A DNA stretch of 64,000 nt, taken from Mycobacterium sp. GTDB lineage: Bacteria; Actinomycetota; Actinomycetes; Mycobacteriales; Mycobacteriaceae. The first letter of the stretch is position 1. Each line of letters opens with the position of its first letter. This document shows positions 26,018 through 34,102 of this stretch, piece after piece. The stretch is from assembly GCA_023264735.1 (NCBI GenBank), contig JAHFVD010000013.1, positions 62,001 through 126,000 on the forward strand, given 5' to 3'. The notes below the pieces were generated by a model. The model ran no database searches. It worked only from the letters and a program-made list of their open reading frames with translations, and was not told where the DNA came from. The position numbers and the translations under genes are program-made.

Positions 26018-26902
26018 ATGCAACGCAACGACCTTCCAGATACGACCTACACCAAAACGTGGAGCGCCGGCCGTGGTGAGGTGCGGTTCTTCGTCCGGTC
26101 CGATGGTTCACGGCTTCGCTACTACACCGCGGGCACCGGGCCTCCCCTGGTTCTGATACACACCGTGCGCAGCCAGCTGGACTACTTCCAACGCGTGATT
26201 CCCTTGTTGTGGGACCACTACACGGTCTATGCGGTGGACCTGCCCGGGATGGGATGGTCTGACATCATCCCTGGCGCAAGGTACGAGGAGCCCGAAATGC
26301 GGTCAGCGGTGGTCGAATTCGTGGCTGGGTTGAACCTCAATAGCGTCACACTGGCGGGTGAATCCCTCGGGGGCGCCCTCGCGTTGTCCGCATCGATCGA
26401 CCTCAAGGACCGAGTGAGCCGTGTTATAGCGTTCAACAGTTACGACTACCCCAGCGGACTGGAACGCGGGAACCTGATCGCCCGACTCATTGTCTCCAGT
26501 GTGCGCACACCCATCGTGGGTCCGGTGTTCGCTGGCCTCGAACCGCGCCCGATCGTGCGCGCAGTCCTGCATGGCGGCTACGTCGACAAGACCAAATTGC
26601 CTGCGGACTTCCTTGACGAGCTGCTGAGAAGCGGCCGACGAAAGGGCTATTCGAAGGTGGCCCGAGCGGTCTACCGCAGCCTCAAGGGATTCACCCACGC
26701 ACGGAAGCGTTATCCCGAGGTGTCGGCTCCGGTCACGTTGGTGTACAGCGATCATGACTGGTCTCGGCCCGCCGAGCGGGACCAAGTGGCGAGCGCCTTG
26801 ACGGATGTCCAACGCGTCACGGTGCCCAATACCGGCCACTTCTCCGCATTGGAGCGGCCCGAGGACATGGCCCGAATTCTGCTGGGCGCCAGAGAAAGCT
26901 GA
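26018..26902 (+). CDS. Alpha/beta hydrolase
   Basis: A 294-residue protein of the alpha/beta hydrolase fold. It has TGPPLVLIHTVRSQLDYF near the oxyanion region, the nucleophile Ser116 in AGESLGGAL, an acidic residue in VYSDHDWSRPAE, and His in NTGHFSALERP. Similar proteins include epoxide-hydrolase- and meta-cleavage-type hydrolases. Its place beside the hydratase, flavin reductase and HxlR suggests a small catabolic cluster, but the substrate is unknown. Confidence 0.87.
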   Translation: MQRNDLPDTTYTKTWSAGRGEVRFFVRSDGSRLRYYTAGTGPPLVLIHTVRSQLDYFQRVIPLLWDHYTVYAVDLPGMGWSDIIPGARYEEPEMRSAVVEFVAGLNLNSVTLAGESLGGALALSASIDLKDRVSRVIAFNSYDYPSGLERGNLIARLIVSSVRTPIVGPVFAGLEPRPIVRAVLHGGYVDKTKLPADFLDELLRSGRRKGYSKVARAVYRSLKGFTHARKRYPEVSAPVTLVYSDHDWSRPAERDQVASALTDVQRVTVPNTGHFSALERPEDMARILLGARES

Positions 26903-26936
26903 TCGCTGGGCGGTCACCTCGCGCAATCAGCCGCTT

Positions 26937-27767
26937 TCAGCCGCCGTACTGGGCAACCGCCGCCGCGTAGTCGTCGAGCAGTCGCAGTGATTCGTCGCGC
27001 GGTTTGGTCGGCAGCAGCAGGTTCACCAGGCGGTATCCGAGTTGGTCCAGGGCGCCCCAGTAGTCCGGATCGATCGGCGTGCCGAACGTCGTCAGCGGGA
27101 TCTCGTGGGTTGCTCCCGCGCGCATCTGCTCGATCCGTCGGGCCAAGTGCTCAGCGGGAGCAGGGTTGGAGATCCAGCCGGCCTCGTGCTGGATCACCCG
27201 CCTGACTGTGGCGTCGGAATCGCCGCCGATGTAGATCGTCGGGTGCGGTTTCTGGACTGGCTTGGGACGCAGATACGCGGGGTCGAAATCGACGAATTTG
27301 CCGTGGAATTCGGCGGGTTCATCAGTCCAGAGCGCTTTGATGGCCTCGATGCGCTCGTCCATCAGCGCGCCGCGGGTCTTCGGGTCGGTCCCGTGGTTAC
27401 GTAGCTCCTCGATGTTCCAGCCCGCGCCGACGCCCAATGCGAACCGGCCGCCGGAGAGCAAATCGATGCTCGCCGCCTCCTTGGCGGTGATGATCGGATC
27501 ACGCTGAATGAGCAGCGCGATGCCGGTGATCAGCTCGATGCTGGAGGTGACGGCCGCGGCCGCGGCGAGCGTCACGAACGGGTCCAGGGTGCGGTAGTAG
27601 ATGGACGGCAGTTCGCCGCCCAACGGGTACGGCGTTTGCCGGCTGGCGGGGATGTGCGTGTGCTCGGCGATCGTCAGCGAGTGGAGACCTCGCTCTTCAA
27701 TCGCGCGGGCCAGCGTCACTGTGTCGATGGAGTCGTCGTTGACGAAGGTCGAGATGCCGAATTTCAT
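26937..27767 (-). CDS. LLM class F420-dependent oxidoreductase
   Basis: A 276-residue luciferase-like TIM-barrel protein. MKFGISTF opens the first strand. TIAEHTHIP, ELITGIALLIQRDPI, DLLSGGRFALGVGAGWN and RPKPVQKPHPTIYIGG follow in family order. Mycobacterial members generally use coenzyme F420 as hydride carrier. The ATG at 27767 is chosen over an upstream in-frame extension. It starts the first strand, and TAGCCT (27775-27780, leftward) ends seven bases before it, indicating a leaderless start. The extension upstream belongs to an unrelated remnant. Confidence 0.9.
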   Translation of the reverse strand: MKFGISTFVNDDSIDTVTLARAIEERGLHSLTIAEHTHIPASRQTPYPLGGELPSIYYRTLDPFVTLAAAAAVTSSIELITGIALLIQRDPIITAKEAASIDLLSGGRFALGVGAGWNIEELRNHGTDPKTRGALMDERIEAIKALWTDEPAEFHGKFVDFDPAYLRPKPVQKPHPTIYIGGDSDATVRRVIQHEAGWISNPAPAEHLARRIEQMRAGATHEIPLTTFGTPIDPDYWGALDQLGYRLVNLLLPTKPRDESLRLLDDYAAAVAQYGG

Positions 27768-27774
27768 GTGAACC

Positions 27775-27780
27775 AGGCTA
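27775..27780 (-). promoter_or_regulatory. Leaderless -10 box of the LLM gene
   Basis: Leftward TAGCCT lies seven bases before the ATG at 27767, with no Shine-Dalgarno between. Confidence 0.42.
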
Positions 27781-27853
27781 TGGCTTCTTCCTGGGTGCCG
27801 GCCGGTTACAGGTCGGTCGGCCGCGTTCGCCGCCCGACCGGCATCCGATTTGT

Positions 27854-28256
27854 CTAAGAAGCGGCCCAGCAAGTCGCGGGCCTCATCCTTGTCGACGCAG
27901 GTGTAGGAATTCCAGCCCTCGATCCGCAAGTGGTCATCGAGCGGCTTTCCGATGACTTCGAGGATCGAAGATGCGGGATGCGGAGCACGCCCGCAGAGGT
28001 GTGAACCGTCGAGATGGTTTCGGACCGCTCGACCGAGACTTGGAATGGTGCGGCCAGGAGGGGGTTGCGTTCTTGCACCTCGGGTTTCAGGCGTTGCGCG
28101 ACGGCAGCCGGATCGTCGTCGAGGAAGCAGTAGGTGATCTGTTGTAAGGCTGCGGCGTTGCCGAGTCTGGCGTCGACGTCCATGGCCTGAGCGGTCCGCA
28201 CGCCGGGTGTTGGGGTTGCCTGCGCGCTGAGGTGACGGGCCTTGGCGCGTGAGTTC
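27854..28256 (-). pseudogene. Unidentified decayed coding region
   Basis: This gap holds protein-like sequence on the leftward strand split between two frames. One frame, from the end of the VOC gene, reads AMDVDARLGNAAALQQITYC to FQVSVERSETISTVHTSAG. Around 27965 the sense appears to move to a second frame, reading SSILEVIGKPLDDHLRIEGW and ending DEARDLLGRFLDKSD near 27854. Composition suggests a gene with at least one frameshift. I do not recognise the family. Confidence 0.35.
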
Positions 28257-28664
28257 TCAGTCTCGGTCGTGATGGCACACCGCTTCCAGCATCACGCCGA
28301 ACGGGTCGAGCCAGAATGTGGCGAAGTACGGTGGTGGGTATTGCGGGAACGATTGCGGCTGGTGGATCACCTCGCCTCCGATGCGCTGGACCAGCTCGTG
28401 CAATTCGTGAACCGCTGACCGTGTTTTCACCATGAAGGCCAAATGTTGCAGCCCCGTGCGATGCCTGGAATAGGCTCCCGCCTCCGTTGTGGGGTAGAAG
28501 AAAACGTAGGTGCCCCGTTTCCCATCGACTGGTCGAAAGGCGAACTGATCCGGCGCCTCGATGAACGGCTCGAAGCCGACCAGCGGCATCAGCTGGTCGT
28601 AGTAACGCTTCGCCGCGGCAAGATCGGGAATGTTAATACCGAGGTGGCCAAGCATGATTCGCAT
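28257..28664 (-). CDS. VOC (glyoxalase-like) family protein
   Basis: A 135-residue vicinal-oxygen-chelate protein with the usual two beta-alpha-beta-beta-beta units: LGHLGINIPDLAAAKRYYDQ, GLQHLAFMVKTRSAVHEL, then FATFWLDPFGVMLEAV. Candidate metal ligands are His near the start, the central His of QHLAF and Glu near the C-terminus. VOC proteins range from glyoxalases and extradiol dioxygenases to resistance proteins; the reaction is unknown. The start is the ATG at 28664; a second ATG nine bases later is possible. A small gene with a strong ribosome binding site lies 34 bases upstream. Confidence 0.82.
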   Translation of the reverse strand: MRIMLGHLGINIPDLAAAKRYYDQLMPLVGFEPFIEAPDQFAFRPVDGKRGTYVFFYPTTEAGAYSRHRTGLQHLAFMVKTRSAVHELHELVQRIGGEVIHQPQSFPQYPPPYFATFWLDPFGVMLEAVCHHDRD

Positions 28665-28698
28665 CCTGTCGACAAGTGCACACGCGTTGTCCAACAGG

Positions 28699-28857
28699 CT
28701 AGACCCTTGGCTGCGCGCCTCCCCTGGAGCCCGCCGCCACTTCGATACCCGCCGGGGTGTCGGAGACTCGAACCACCAAGCCCAACGACACCTGTTCAAC
28801 AAGTTCCTCGGCCAACTCCACCACTGCCTGCACACCGGCCAGCTCTACAACGAACAT
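28699..28857 (-). CDS. Small 52-residue protein with strong ribosome binding site
   Basis: A short frame whose ATG (28857-28855, leftward) is preceded by AGGAGGTG ten bases upstream, one of the best Shine-Dalgarno matches in the window. The product begins MFVVELAGVQAVVELAEELV, likely an amphipathic helix, followed by a short beta-like segment (VVRVSDTPAGIEVAAG). It precedes the VOC gene on the same strand and may share its transcript. No family is recognised. Confidence 0.5.
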   Translation of the reverse strand: MFVVELAGVQAVVELAEELVEQVSLGLVVRVSDTPAGIEVAAGSRGGAQPRV

Positions 28858-28908
28858 GCTGCGTCTCCACCTCCTCTCCAACTCGCGGCTTGACTCATAA
28901 CTACGTGA

Positions 28909-29145
28909 GATGTCTTTCTGCACGCTGTCGAAGCGCTGCGTGGCACCGGGCGGTCGCTGCGTGCACTGACCGAGGCGATGGTGGCCGCAGACGCGAGTCC
29001 CTTCGCGGAGAACGACCTGATGGACCCCGACCACGTGCCGCCGTCCATCGCCGAGAACGCCTTCAAACTCATCAAGGCCGTGGCGCTGTGGCCGTTGCGG
29101 CACTCGATTATCGGGACGCTGTACCGAAAGCTTCGCGGTTCGTGA
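28909..29145 (+). pseudogene. C-terminal remnant of an unidentified gene
   Basis: After a TGA at 28906-28908 the frame stays open for 78 codons to a TGA at 29143-29145. It has credible protein sequence: VEALRGTGRSLRALTEAMV, ENDLMDPDHVPPSIAENAFK, then LWPLRHSIIGTLYRKLRGS. A short version could start at the ATG at 28978, but no ribosome binding site is evident. It looks like the surviving tail of a larger protein whose 5' end has been lost. I cannot name the family. Confidence 0.42.
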
Positions 29146-29517
29146 AGTCTGGTCTGCGGCCCAGATGACGCAGGATCCTGTCGAAATCGCCTGCACCGCC
29201 CACGGATTCGATCGCACGGTCGAAGCGGATGCTCTCGAGGTCTCGGACTTCGCCATCGGGCACCGCGAGCACCAGCGGTAGCACGGCCGTGGGCACATCT
29301 GCGGGTAGTTGATAGTCGCCGAATTCGGGGAGGGCGAACTGTGCGTCGTCGGCGGCGGCCCAGAATGCTTCGAGCACCTCGTTGGCCGCGTCAGCGTAGG
29401 TGCCTGCGGGATCATCGCGCACCGCGTCGGCGACGGTTTCCACTCGCCAGTTGTTGCGGTCCGCGCCGTGTCCTCGTGCAGCGGCGGCGAAGCCACGGTG
29501 CTGGATCGAAGCCCAGG
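29108..29517 (-). pseudogene. TIGR03086/maleylpyruvate isomerase-like remnant
   Basis: The leftward frame reads IQHRGFAAAARGHGADRNNW, then DDPAGTYADAANEVLEAFW and FALPEFG. As far as I can recall these match the N-terminal half of mycothiol-dependent maleylpyruvate-isomerase-like (TIGR03086) proteins. It then passes directly to LPADVPTAVLPLVLAVPDGE and the C-terminal FDRILRHLGRRP. The central HxxDxxxHGWD-type metal and catalytic segment is missing, as is the N-terminal helix with its first His. No start codon fits the similarity. It is therefore an N-truncated and internally deleted pseudogene, abutting the 3' end of the coiled-coil gene. Confidence 0.6.
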
Positions 29518-29531
29518 CAGTGGTCGGACAG

Positions 29532-30596
29532 TCAGCCTCGCGGCGTCGTGGTGACGTGCACGTGGTCGAAGTGACCGTAGCCCGATCCTGCAGGTCCGCC
29601 CGGCGTGTAGTACGTGCCGCGCCAGATCGCATCCTGCATGCCGAATCTGCCCGCGTTGCTCATGACGAACGCGAGAATCGCATCCCCGAGCGCGATGCCT
29701 TCAGGGGTCCCGGAATTCGGGATCATCACATCGATCGCCAGGCCGCTCGGATGCCACGGCTTCGGGTCGGGCCGTACGCCACCGATCTCGGCGATCTGGG
29801 GGAACTGCGCACTGATGGCACGGGCCGCGATGACGGTGTTGGCCTGTAGCCCAGCCTCATTCGCGACCCCGACCGGCAGCGCCTCCGGGATGTCGACAGG
29901 CATCGCCGCGAGAGGAGGTGCGGCTACATCGCCGGGCGGTTGTCCCGCCGGTACAGCTGCTGCCGCGGTATCGACCATCGCCTGTTGCTGTGGTGTCAGT
30001 GCCGCATATTGCGCCTCGGCGGCCAGGATCTGACGCCGCAGGTCACTCCATTTGGCCTGCAGATCTGCGCGCACCGATGCGGCCCGCTCGGCTGCGGCAC
30101 GCGCCTCGGCGGCCGACACCTCTGAAGCGTCGGCGGCGGCAGCGGCGCGATCCCTCGCTGCGCGGAGGGCCTTCATCTGATCGGCCGTCATACCAGCGAT
30201 CGCCTTCTGCAACGACAGCCGGTCGATCAGATCTTGCGGGGAGGTTGCGGTCAGCACCGCCACGAACTGGCCGGTACCTCCACTCATGTACGTGATCGCC
30301 GCGAGCCGATCGACTTCAGCTTGATACGGCACAAGCTCAGCGTTCGCGGCACCGACGGCTGCCAGGTCCGCGAGATGGCGCTCCTCGGCCGCGGTCTGGT
30401 CGGCAAGCCTGCGGTCGACATCGCGCTGAGCAGAGGTGACGGCCTCGCGCGTCTGCACCGCCTCACGGGACAGCTCGTTGAGCTGGGCCAGCGCGTCAGA
30501 CGCCGGGTCTGCCCACACGTTCTGCGCTATCGACGCAGCTAGCACCGCGACCCCGGTCGCCACAGTGACCGCTGTTCGCCGAAGTGTGTGGCGCAC
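29532..30596 (-). CDS. Secreted coiled-coil protein with C-terminal hydrolase-like domain
   Basis: A 354-residue exported protein. A signal peptide (about 1-30, ending near VWADPAS) is followed by a coiled coil of Ala/Asp/Arg/Gln heptads (about 32-210, interrupted near 100-135). A proline-rich linker leads to a C-terminal domain (about 245-354) with AEIGGVRPDPKPWHPSGLAIDVMIP and GYGHFDHVHV. The N-terminal part resembles RipA/RipC-type cell-wall proteins. The C-terminal His/Asp pattern (HxxGxAxD and HxDHVH) resembles the ARB_07466-like domain found in place of NlpC/P60. A cell-wall role is likely. The GTG start follows GAAGGA. Confidence 0.82.
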   Translation of the reverse strand: MRHTLRRTAVTVATGVAVLAASIAQNVWADPASDALAQLNELSREAVQTREAVTSAQRDVDRRLADQTAAEERHLADLAAVGAANAELVPYQAEVDRLAAITYMSGGTGQFVAVLTATSPQDLIDRLSLQKAIAGMTADQMKALRAARDRAAAAADASEVSAAEARAAAERAASVRADLQAKWSDLRRQILAAEAQYAALTPQQQAMVDTAAAAVPAGQPPGDVAAPPLAAMPVDIPEALPVGVANEAGLQANTVIAARAISAQFPQIAEIGGVRPDPKPWHPSGLAIDVMIPNSGTPEGIALGDAILAFVMSNAGRFGMQDAIWRGTYYTPGGPAGSGYGHFDHVHVTTTPRG

Positions 30597-30646
30597 CGCG
30601 ATCCTTCGCTGTAGGGGTCTGCTATGGCCATAGGACCTCCGACAGG

Positions 30647-31627
30647 CTACGAACTGGGCCCTTCGATGTCTAGTTGGGCCGTTGCATCCGCTTGGTCGCC
30701 GATGAACTCCACCCCGGCGCTGATAGCGGGGCGGTGGCGCAGGACTCGGTAATGGGCCAGTCGGCCGAGCCCTTTAGTAGTCAGTAGTCGTGCGCCTCGC
30801 CATGACGCGGCCAGCCGCTCAGTGGCCACATACGGGCTGTCCGGGTCGTCGGGGTCGTGGATGAGAAGCAGCGGAGGGTAGTTGGCTCGTCGACCGACCC
30901 GGGTCATATTCGTCTCATGGAGCGGCATGGCGATTCGCTTTTCGAGACGACGGTGTAGGCCCGCTCGGATACGTCGGCCGAAGCCATGGCGTGCGGCGAA
31001 CAGGTCTAGATAGAGCGGAAAATCGGCCATGGGGGCGAAGAAGACCAGGCGTCCTACTGGTGCGCCGTCCGCGGCCGCCAATGCAGTCGCGTTCGCGCCG
31101 AGTGAGTGAGCGACCACCGCATGGGCGGGCCCGTGGGTCTCGATCATGGCCGCAATCGCGGCGGCACACTCGGTGGCTGTGGTGCGCCCGGGAGCCAGCG
31201 CACCTGGATCGGATTCGTTATGGCTGGGCAAGTCGAATGCAACGACCCGATACCCGGCCTCTATCAGCGGTTTGACGAACATGGCCAAATGCGGCCGCTG
31301 CCCGCCCCAACCGTGCACCAGGTATACGGGCGGCCCCTCGCCCCATTCCTCACCGGCGACCCGATGCCCATCCCAATGCGCCTCTACCGACCTGCCTGAG
31401 GACACACCTGGTGGCATGCGCAGACTCGACTCGAGAACCGGTGGGGTGCACCACAACTCGACCGCCCACCGTGATCCCAACCAAGGCGCCAGCCGCTCGA
31501 GCAGCCAAAACCATCGGCGCACCCGAACCTCGACCGGGGGGAGAATTCCAGAGCCCTCGACATCCAGCGGGGGAACCTCGCCGGCCTCCCCTTGCACCGA
31601 CGCCGGTTCAGGTGCTCCGTCCGTCAT
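30647..31627 (-). CDS. Alpha/beta hydrolase
   Basis: A 326-residue protein. A variable N-terminal 95 residues is followed by an alpha/beta hydrolase core with VYLVHGWGGQRPHL, a nucleophile Ser in VVAHSLGANA, an acidic position in IHDPDDPDSPY and His in GLGRLAHYRVL. It belongs to the broad lysophospholipase-like group. It lies 61 bases after the MpaB-type gene on the same strand. A TACCAT hexamer ends eight bases before its ATG and could be its own -10 box. Confidence 0.85.
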   Translation of the reverse strand: MTDGAPEPASVQGEAGEVPPLDVEGSGILPPVEVRVRRWFWLLERLAPWLGSRWAVELWCTPPVLESSLRMPPGVSSGRSVEAHWDGHRVAGEEWGEGPPVYLVHGWGGQRPHLAMFVKPLIEAGYRVVAFDLPSHNESDPGALAPGRTTATECAAAIAAMIETHGPAHAVVAHSLGANATALAAADGAPVGRLVFFAPMADFPLYLDLFAARHGFGRRIRAGLHRRLEKRIAMPLHETNMTRVGRRANYPPLLLIHDPDDPDSPYVATERLAASWRGARLLTTKGLGRLAHYRVLRHRPAISAGVEFIGDQADATAQLDIEGPSS

Positions 31628-31688
31628 GACCCTCGATGGTAGTCGGGCCTGCCGGTGTCGGTTTTGTGGGACAGGGAGAAGCTGGCGA

Positions 31689-33077
31689 CTAGCCGGTGAA
31701 ACCCTCGCCCTTTGTCGAACGGTCGTGGTGGCTGAACGTCAATGGGATGTGCCGACCGCGGGCGATCTTGTTGAGCGCGGCGATCCGCTCGCGCGCCGCC
31801 GCACCGCTCTTCTTCCTGCGCTCGCGGATGGGGTTGGACCAGGGCACGCGGTCGGCCACCATCGCGATACCGACGTTGAGTTTGGTGAAGTTCGTGAAGA
31901 GGCGCACTCGGCGTTCAAAGTTGTAGCCCAAGGGCTCAAAGAGGGTGCCCGCGACCATGGCCTCGATCTGCTTGTACCCGAACACGACGCCCGCCGGGGT
32001 CAGGGCGATGCTGGCGGTGATCTGGTTGGCGTAGCGCGCGGCCACTTTCTTGGCCAGGCTGGGAAGCGCCTCGGTCAGAGTCCTCAGGTGCAGGGGACCG
32101 GCGACGGCATCGACGAGTTCCGCACGCCACGGGGAGGGGTTGCCGCCCCTGGCGAGAACATAATTCAGCGACTTGATCAGCTCGAGGCCGTTGGCAGAGT
32201 GGAGCGGTTCGGGGGCTCCCCACAACCGCCCCGAGAAGGAGGAATACTCGGCGAGATCCTCGAGCTCTTGTGTAGTCAGCTTGCGCCCGAAGGCATGGTC
32301 GACGAGACGGCCGAGCAACATGCCGCTGCCGAATCCCAGCAAGGACGTCACGGGAATCGGTTCGCCGAACTTCAGGTAGACGTCGTCACCCCACTTTCGT
32401 CGTAACCCGCGGCTGGCCAGTGCGTGCATCAACCGCACGCGCACCACGTCCTGGAATGCTTCCGAGTGGCGGTCGAAGATGTCGGGCAACGTGAATTCTG
32501 CGAATACGCGGGCTGTTTCGATGAAGCGGCGCGGGCCGTCGTCTGCGAAGCGGCCGGTGGCGCCGGTGGCTGCGGAGATGTCGCCGGTCATCGCGGTCTC
32601 GTAGAACGCCCACCCACGGATGATCGTTGTGGCGGCGAACGTGCTCGACATTGCCAACATCCGGCCTCGTTCGGCGGCGGCGAGGTCGAACTGGGCGGGC
32701 AGCTGATCCAAATGCTCAAAGAGCGCGACCAGCTCTCGTGGAGGATCCTCGACCGAGTCGATGCCTCGGGTCAACGCCTGCTCGAACAGTGCGCGGCCCT
32801 GCTCGTAACCGAGGCGTTCGAACGCCTCGACCACGCCGATCATGAGTTCGTCGCGCTGCCAGAAATAGTCGTCACGGATGCGAGTGAGGTCGCTGGGTTC
32901 GAGCTCTTTGTCGACGTCGATCCACTCGCCGAAGATGAACTCGCGCATGTGACGCCACTGGTCGGCGAACTGGTCACGACCGGGCGGGATGGGCCGCAGC
33001 GGGCGGTCCGGGTGATCCCGCCGATTGAAATCGACGTCCTCGAGAAGGATCTCCGGACGCTCACCAGTCACCGTCAT
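31689..33077 (-). CDS. MpaB-type oxygenase family (DUF2236) protein
   Basis: A 462-residue mostly helical protein of the MpaB/latex-clearing (Lcp) superfamily. Characteristic features are RGWAFYETAMTGDISAATG, DVVRVRLMHALASRGL (the conserved R...H of the presumed haem pocket) and GEPIPVTSLLGFGSG. Characterised relatives are b-type haem oxygenases or polymer-cleaving dioxygenases; the substrate here is unknown. It may be transcribed with the SDR and carboxylic acid reductase genes upstream. It also has a local TAACGT box (33084-33089, leftward) six bases before its ATG, a leaderless arrangement. Confidence 0.85.
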   Translation of the reverse strand: MTVTGERPEILLEDVDFNRRDHPDRPLRPIPPGRDQFADQWRHMREFIFGEWIDVDKELEPSDLTRIRDDYFWQRDELMIGVVEAFERLGYEQGRALFEQALTRGIDSVEDPPRELVALFEHLDQLPAQFDLAAAERGRMLAMSSTFAATTIIRGWAFYETAMTGDISAATGATGRFADDGPRRFIETARVFAEFTLPDIFDRHSEAFQDVVRVRLMHALASRGLRRKWGDDVYLKFGEPIPVTSLLGFGSGMLLGRLVDHAFGRKLTTQELEDLAEYSSFSGRLWGAPEPLHSANGLELIKSLNYVLARGGNPSPWRAELVDAVAGPLHLRTLTEALPSLAKKVAARYANQITASIALTPAGVVFGYKQIEAMVAGTLFEPLGYNFERRVRLFTNFTKLNVGIAMVADRVPWSNPIRERRKKSGAAARERIAALNKIARGRHIPLTFSHHDRSTKGEGFTG

Positions 33078-33083
33078 GAAGCG

Positions 33084-33089
33084 ACGTTA
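33084..33089 (-). promoter_or_regulatory. Leaderless -10 box of the MpaB-type gene
   Basis: Leftward TAACGT ends six bases before the ATG at 33077, so this gene could be transcribed apart from the car-SDR genes upstream. Confidence 0.42.
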
Positions 33090-33101
33090 TCGCGGGCGCG
33101 G

Positions 33102-33277
33102 CTATTTGGGAACGACGGTTTCCGGTTTTGTGGCGGCGATTCCCCGAACCATGAAGTTGCTGGTGCCCGGGACGGCTGCGTCGAAAACATCTCGCTCAGC
33201 GATGCAGGTGATCTCCGCGATCTCATCCCAAGGCCGAAGGCACCCGAAGCCCCCCGACGCGTCGCGCCGGTGGCTGG
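33102..33277 (-). pseudogene. Unannotated coding remnant between SDR and MpaB genes
   Basis: On the leftward strand, in the gap after the SDR stop, an open frame ends at a TAG at 33104-33102. It gives protein-like sequence: GFGCLRPWDEIAEITCIAER, DVFDAAVPGTSNFMVRGIAA, then TKPETVVPK. It has no in-frame start of its own before the conserved-looking part. It therefore looks like the C-terminal tail of a lost gene inside the operon. The family is not recognised. Confidence 0.42.
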
Positions 33278-34090
33278 TCAGCCCCCGACGTTGAGGGATT
33301 TTCGCAGCTGCTTGTCGAAGATCCGACGGGGAGCGAAGCGGCGCATCACGCTGAGCCGGCGGGCTGAGCCTGCGGGATAACGCAGCTTCGGGTTCGAGTC
33401 CGTCGCCGCGGCCGCGATGACCTTCGCCACGACGACGGGATCGTCGCCGTTGTTGACCTGGTCGGCCACGGCTCGATTGGAGTGTTCCCGTTGACGTTGG
33501 TAGACCGCCAACGGATTGTCGGGCGCCGGGGTGTTGTCGTCGAAACCGGTTCTGGTGGCACCGGGTTCGACGATAAGCACGCGGATGTTGCTTTCCCGAA
33601 CCTCGTGGTCGACGGACTCGGAGTAGCCCTCAACGGCGTACTTCGTCGCGCTGTAGGCGGCCATGAACGGCGCCGGCATCAGGCCGAAGATCGACGAAAT
33701 GTTGATGATGCGTCCGCTGCCCTGCTTACGCATCTGTGGCAGGACGGCGTTGGTCATCCTCATGACACCGAACACGTTAAGGTCGAAGAGTCGCTGCGAT
33801 TGGGCGATCGAGTTCTCCTCACTCGCGCCGGCCAGTCCCATACCGGCATTGTTGACCAGCACGTCGATTCGGCCGAACTGTGCGAGCACGAATTCAACAG
33901 CGGCCGTGACGGAATCGTCACGGGTGACGTCGAGGTCGACAAACGTCACCCCTTGGCTGCTGTCTAGCCCCGAGGTATTGCGGCTGGTGCCCACTACCTC
34001 GAATCCGGCATCGATCAGAGCCCGGGCGGCGTACTTGCCGAGGCCCGTGTTGGCGCCGGTGACGAGGGCGACCTGTCGTGAGGTTGCCAT
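33278..34090 (-). CDS. Short-chain dehydrogenase/reductase
   Basis: A 270-residue classical SDR. The cofactor motif is TGANTGLGKYAA at the N-terminus, DVT lies near residue 53, NNAG about residue 85, and the active site has Ser in INISSIFG and YSATKYA. It probably reduces a ketone or aldehyde with NAD(P)H. It follows the carboxylic acid reductase with 12 bases between stop and start, so it is a natural candidate to reduce the aldehyde that enzyme makes; this is inference from position. Confidence 0.9.
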   Translation of the reverse strand: MATSRQVALVTGANTGLGKYAARALIDAGFEVVGTSRNTSGLDSSQGVTFVDLDVTRDDSVTAAVEFVLAQFGRIDVLVNNAGMGLAGASEENSIAQSQRLFDLNVFGVMRMTNAVLPQMRKQGSGRIINISSIFGLMPAPFMAAYSATKYAVEGYSESVDHEVRESNIRVLIVEPGATRTGFDDNTPAPDNPLAVYQRQREHSNRAVADQVNNGDDPVVVAKVIAAAATDSNPKLRYPAGSARRLSVMRRFAPRRIFDKQLRKSLNVGG

Positions 34091-34102
34091 GTGTATCGTT
34101 TC

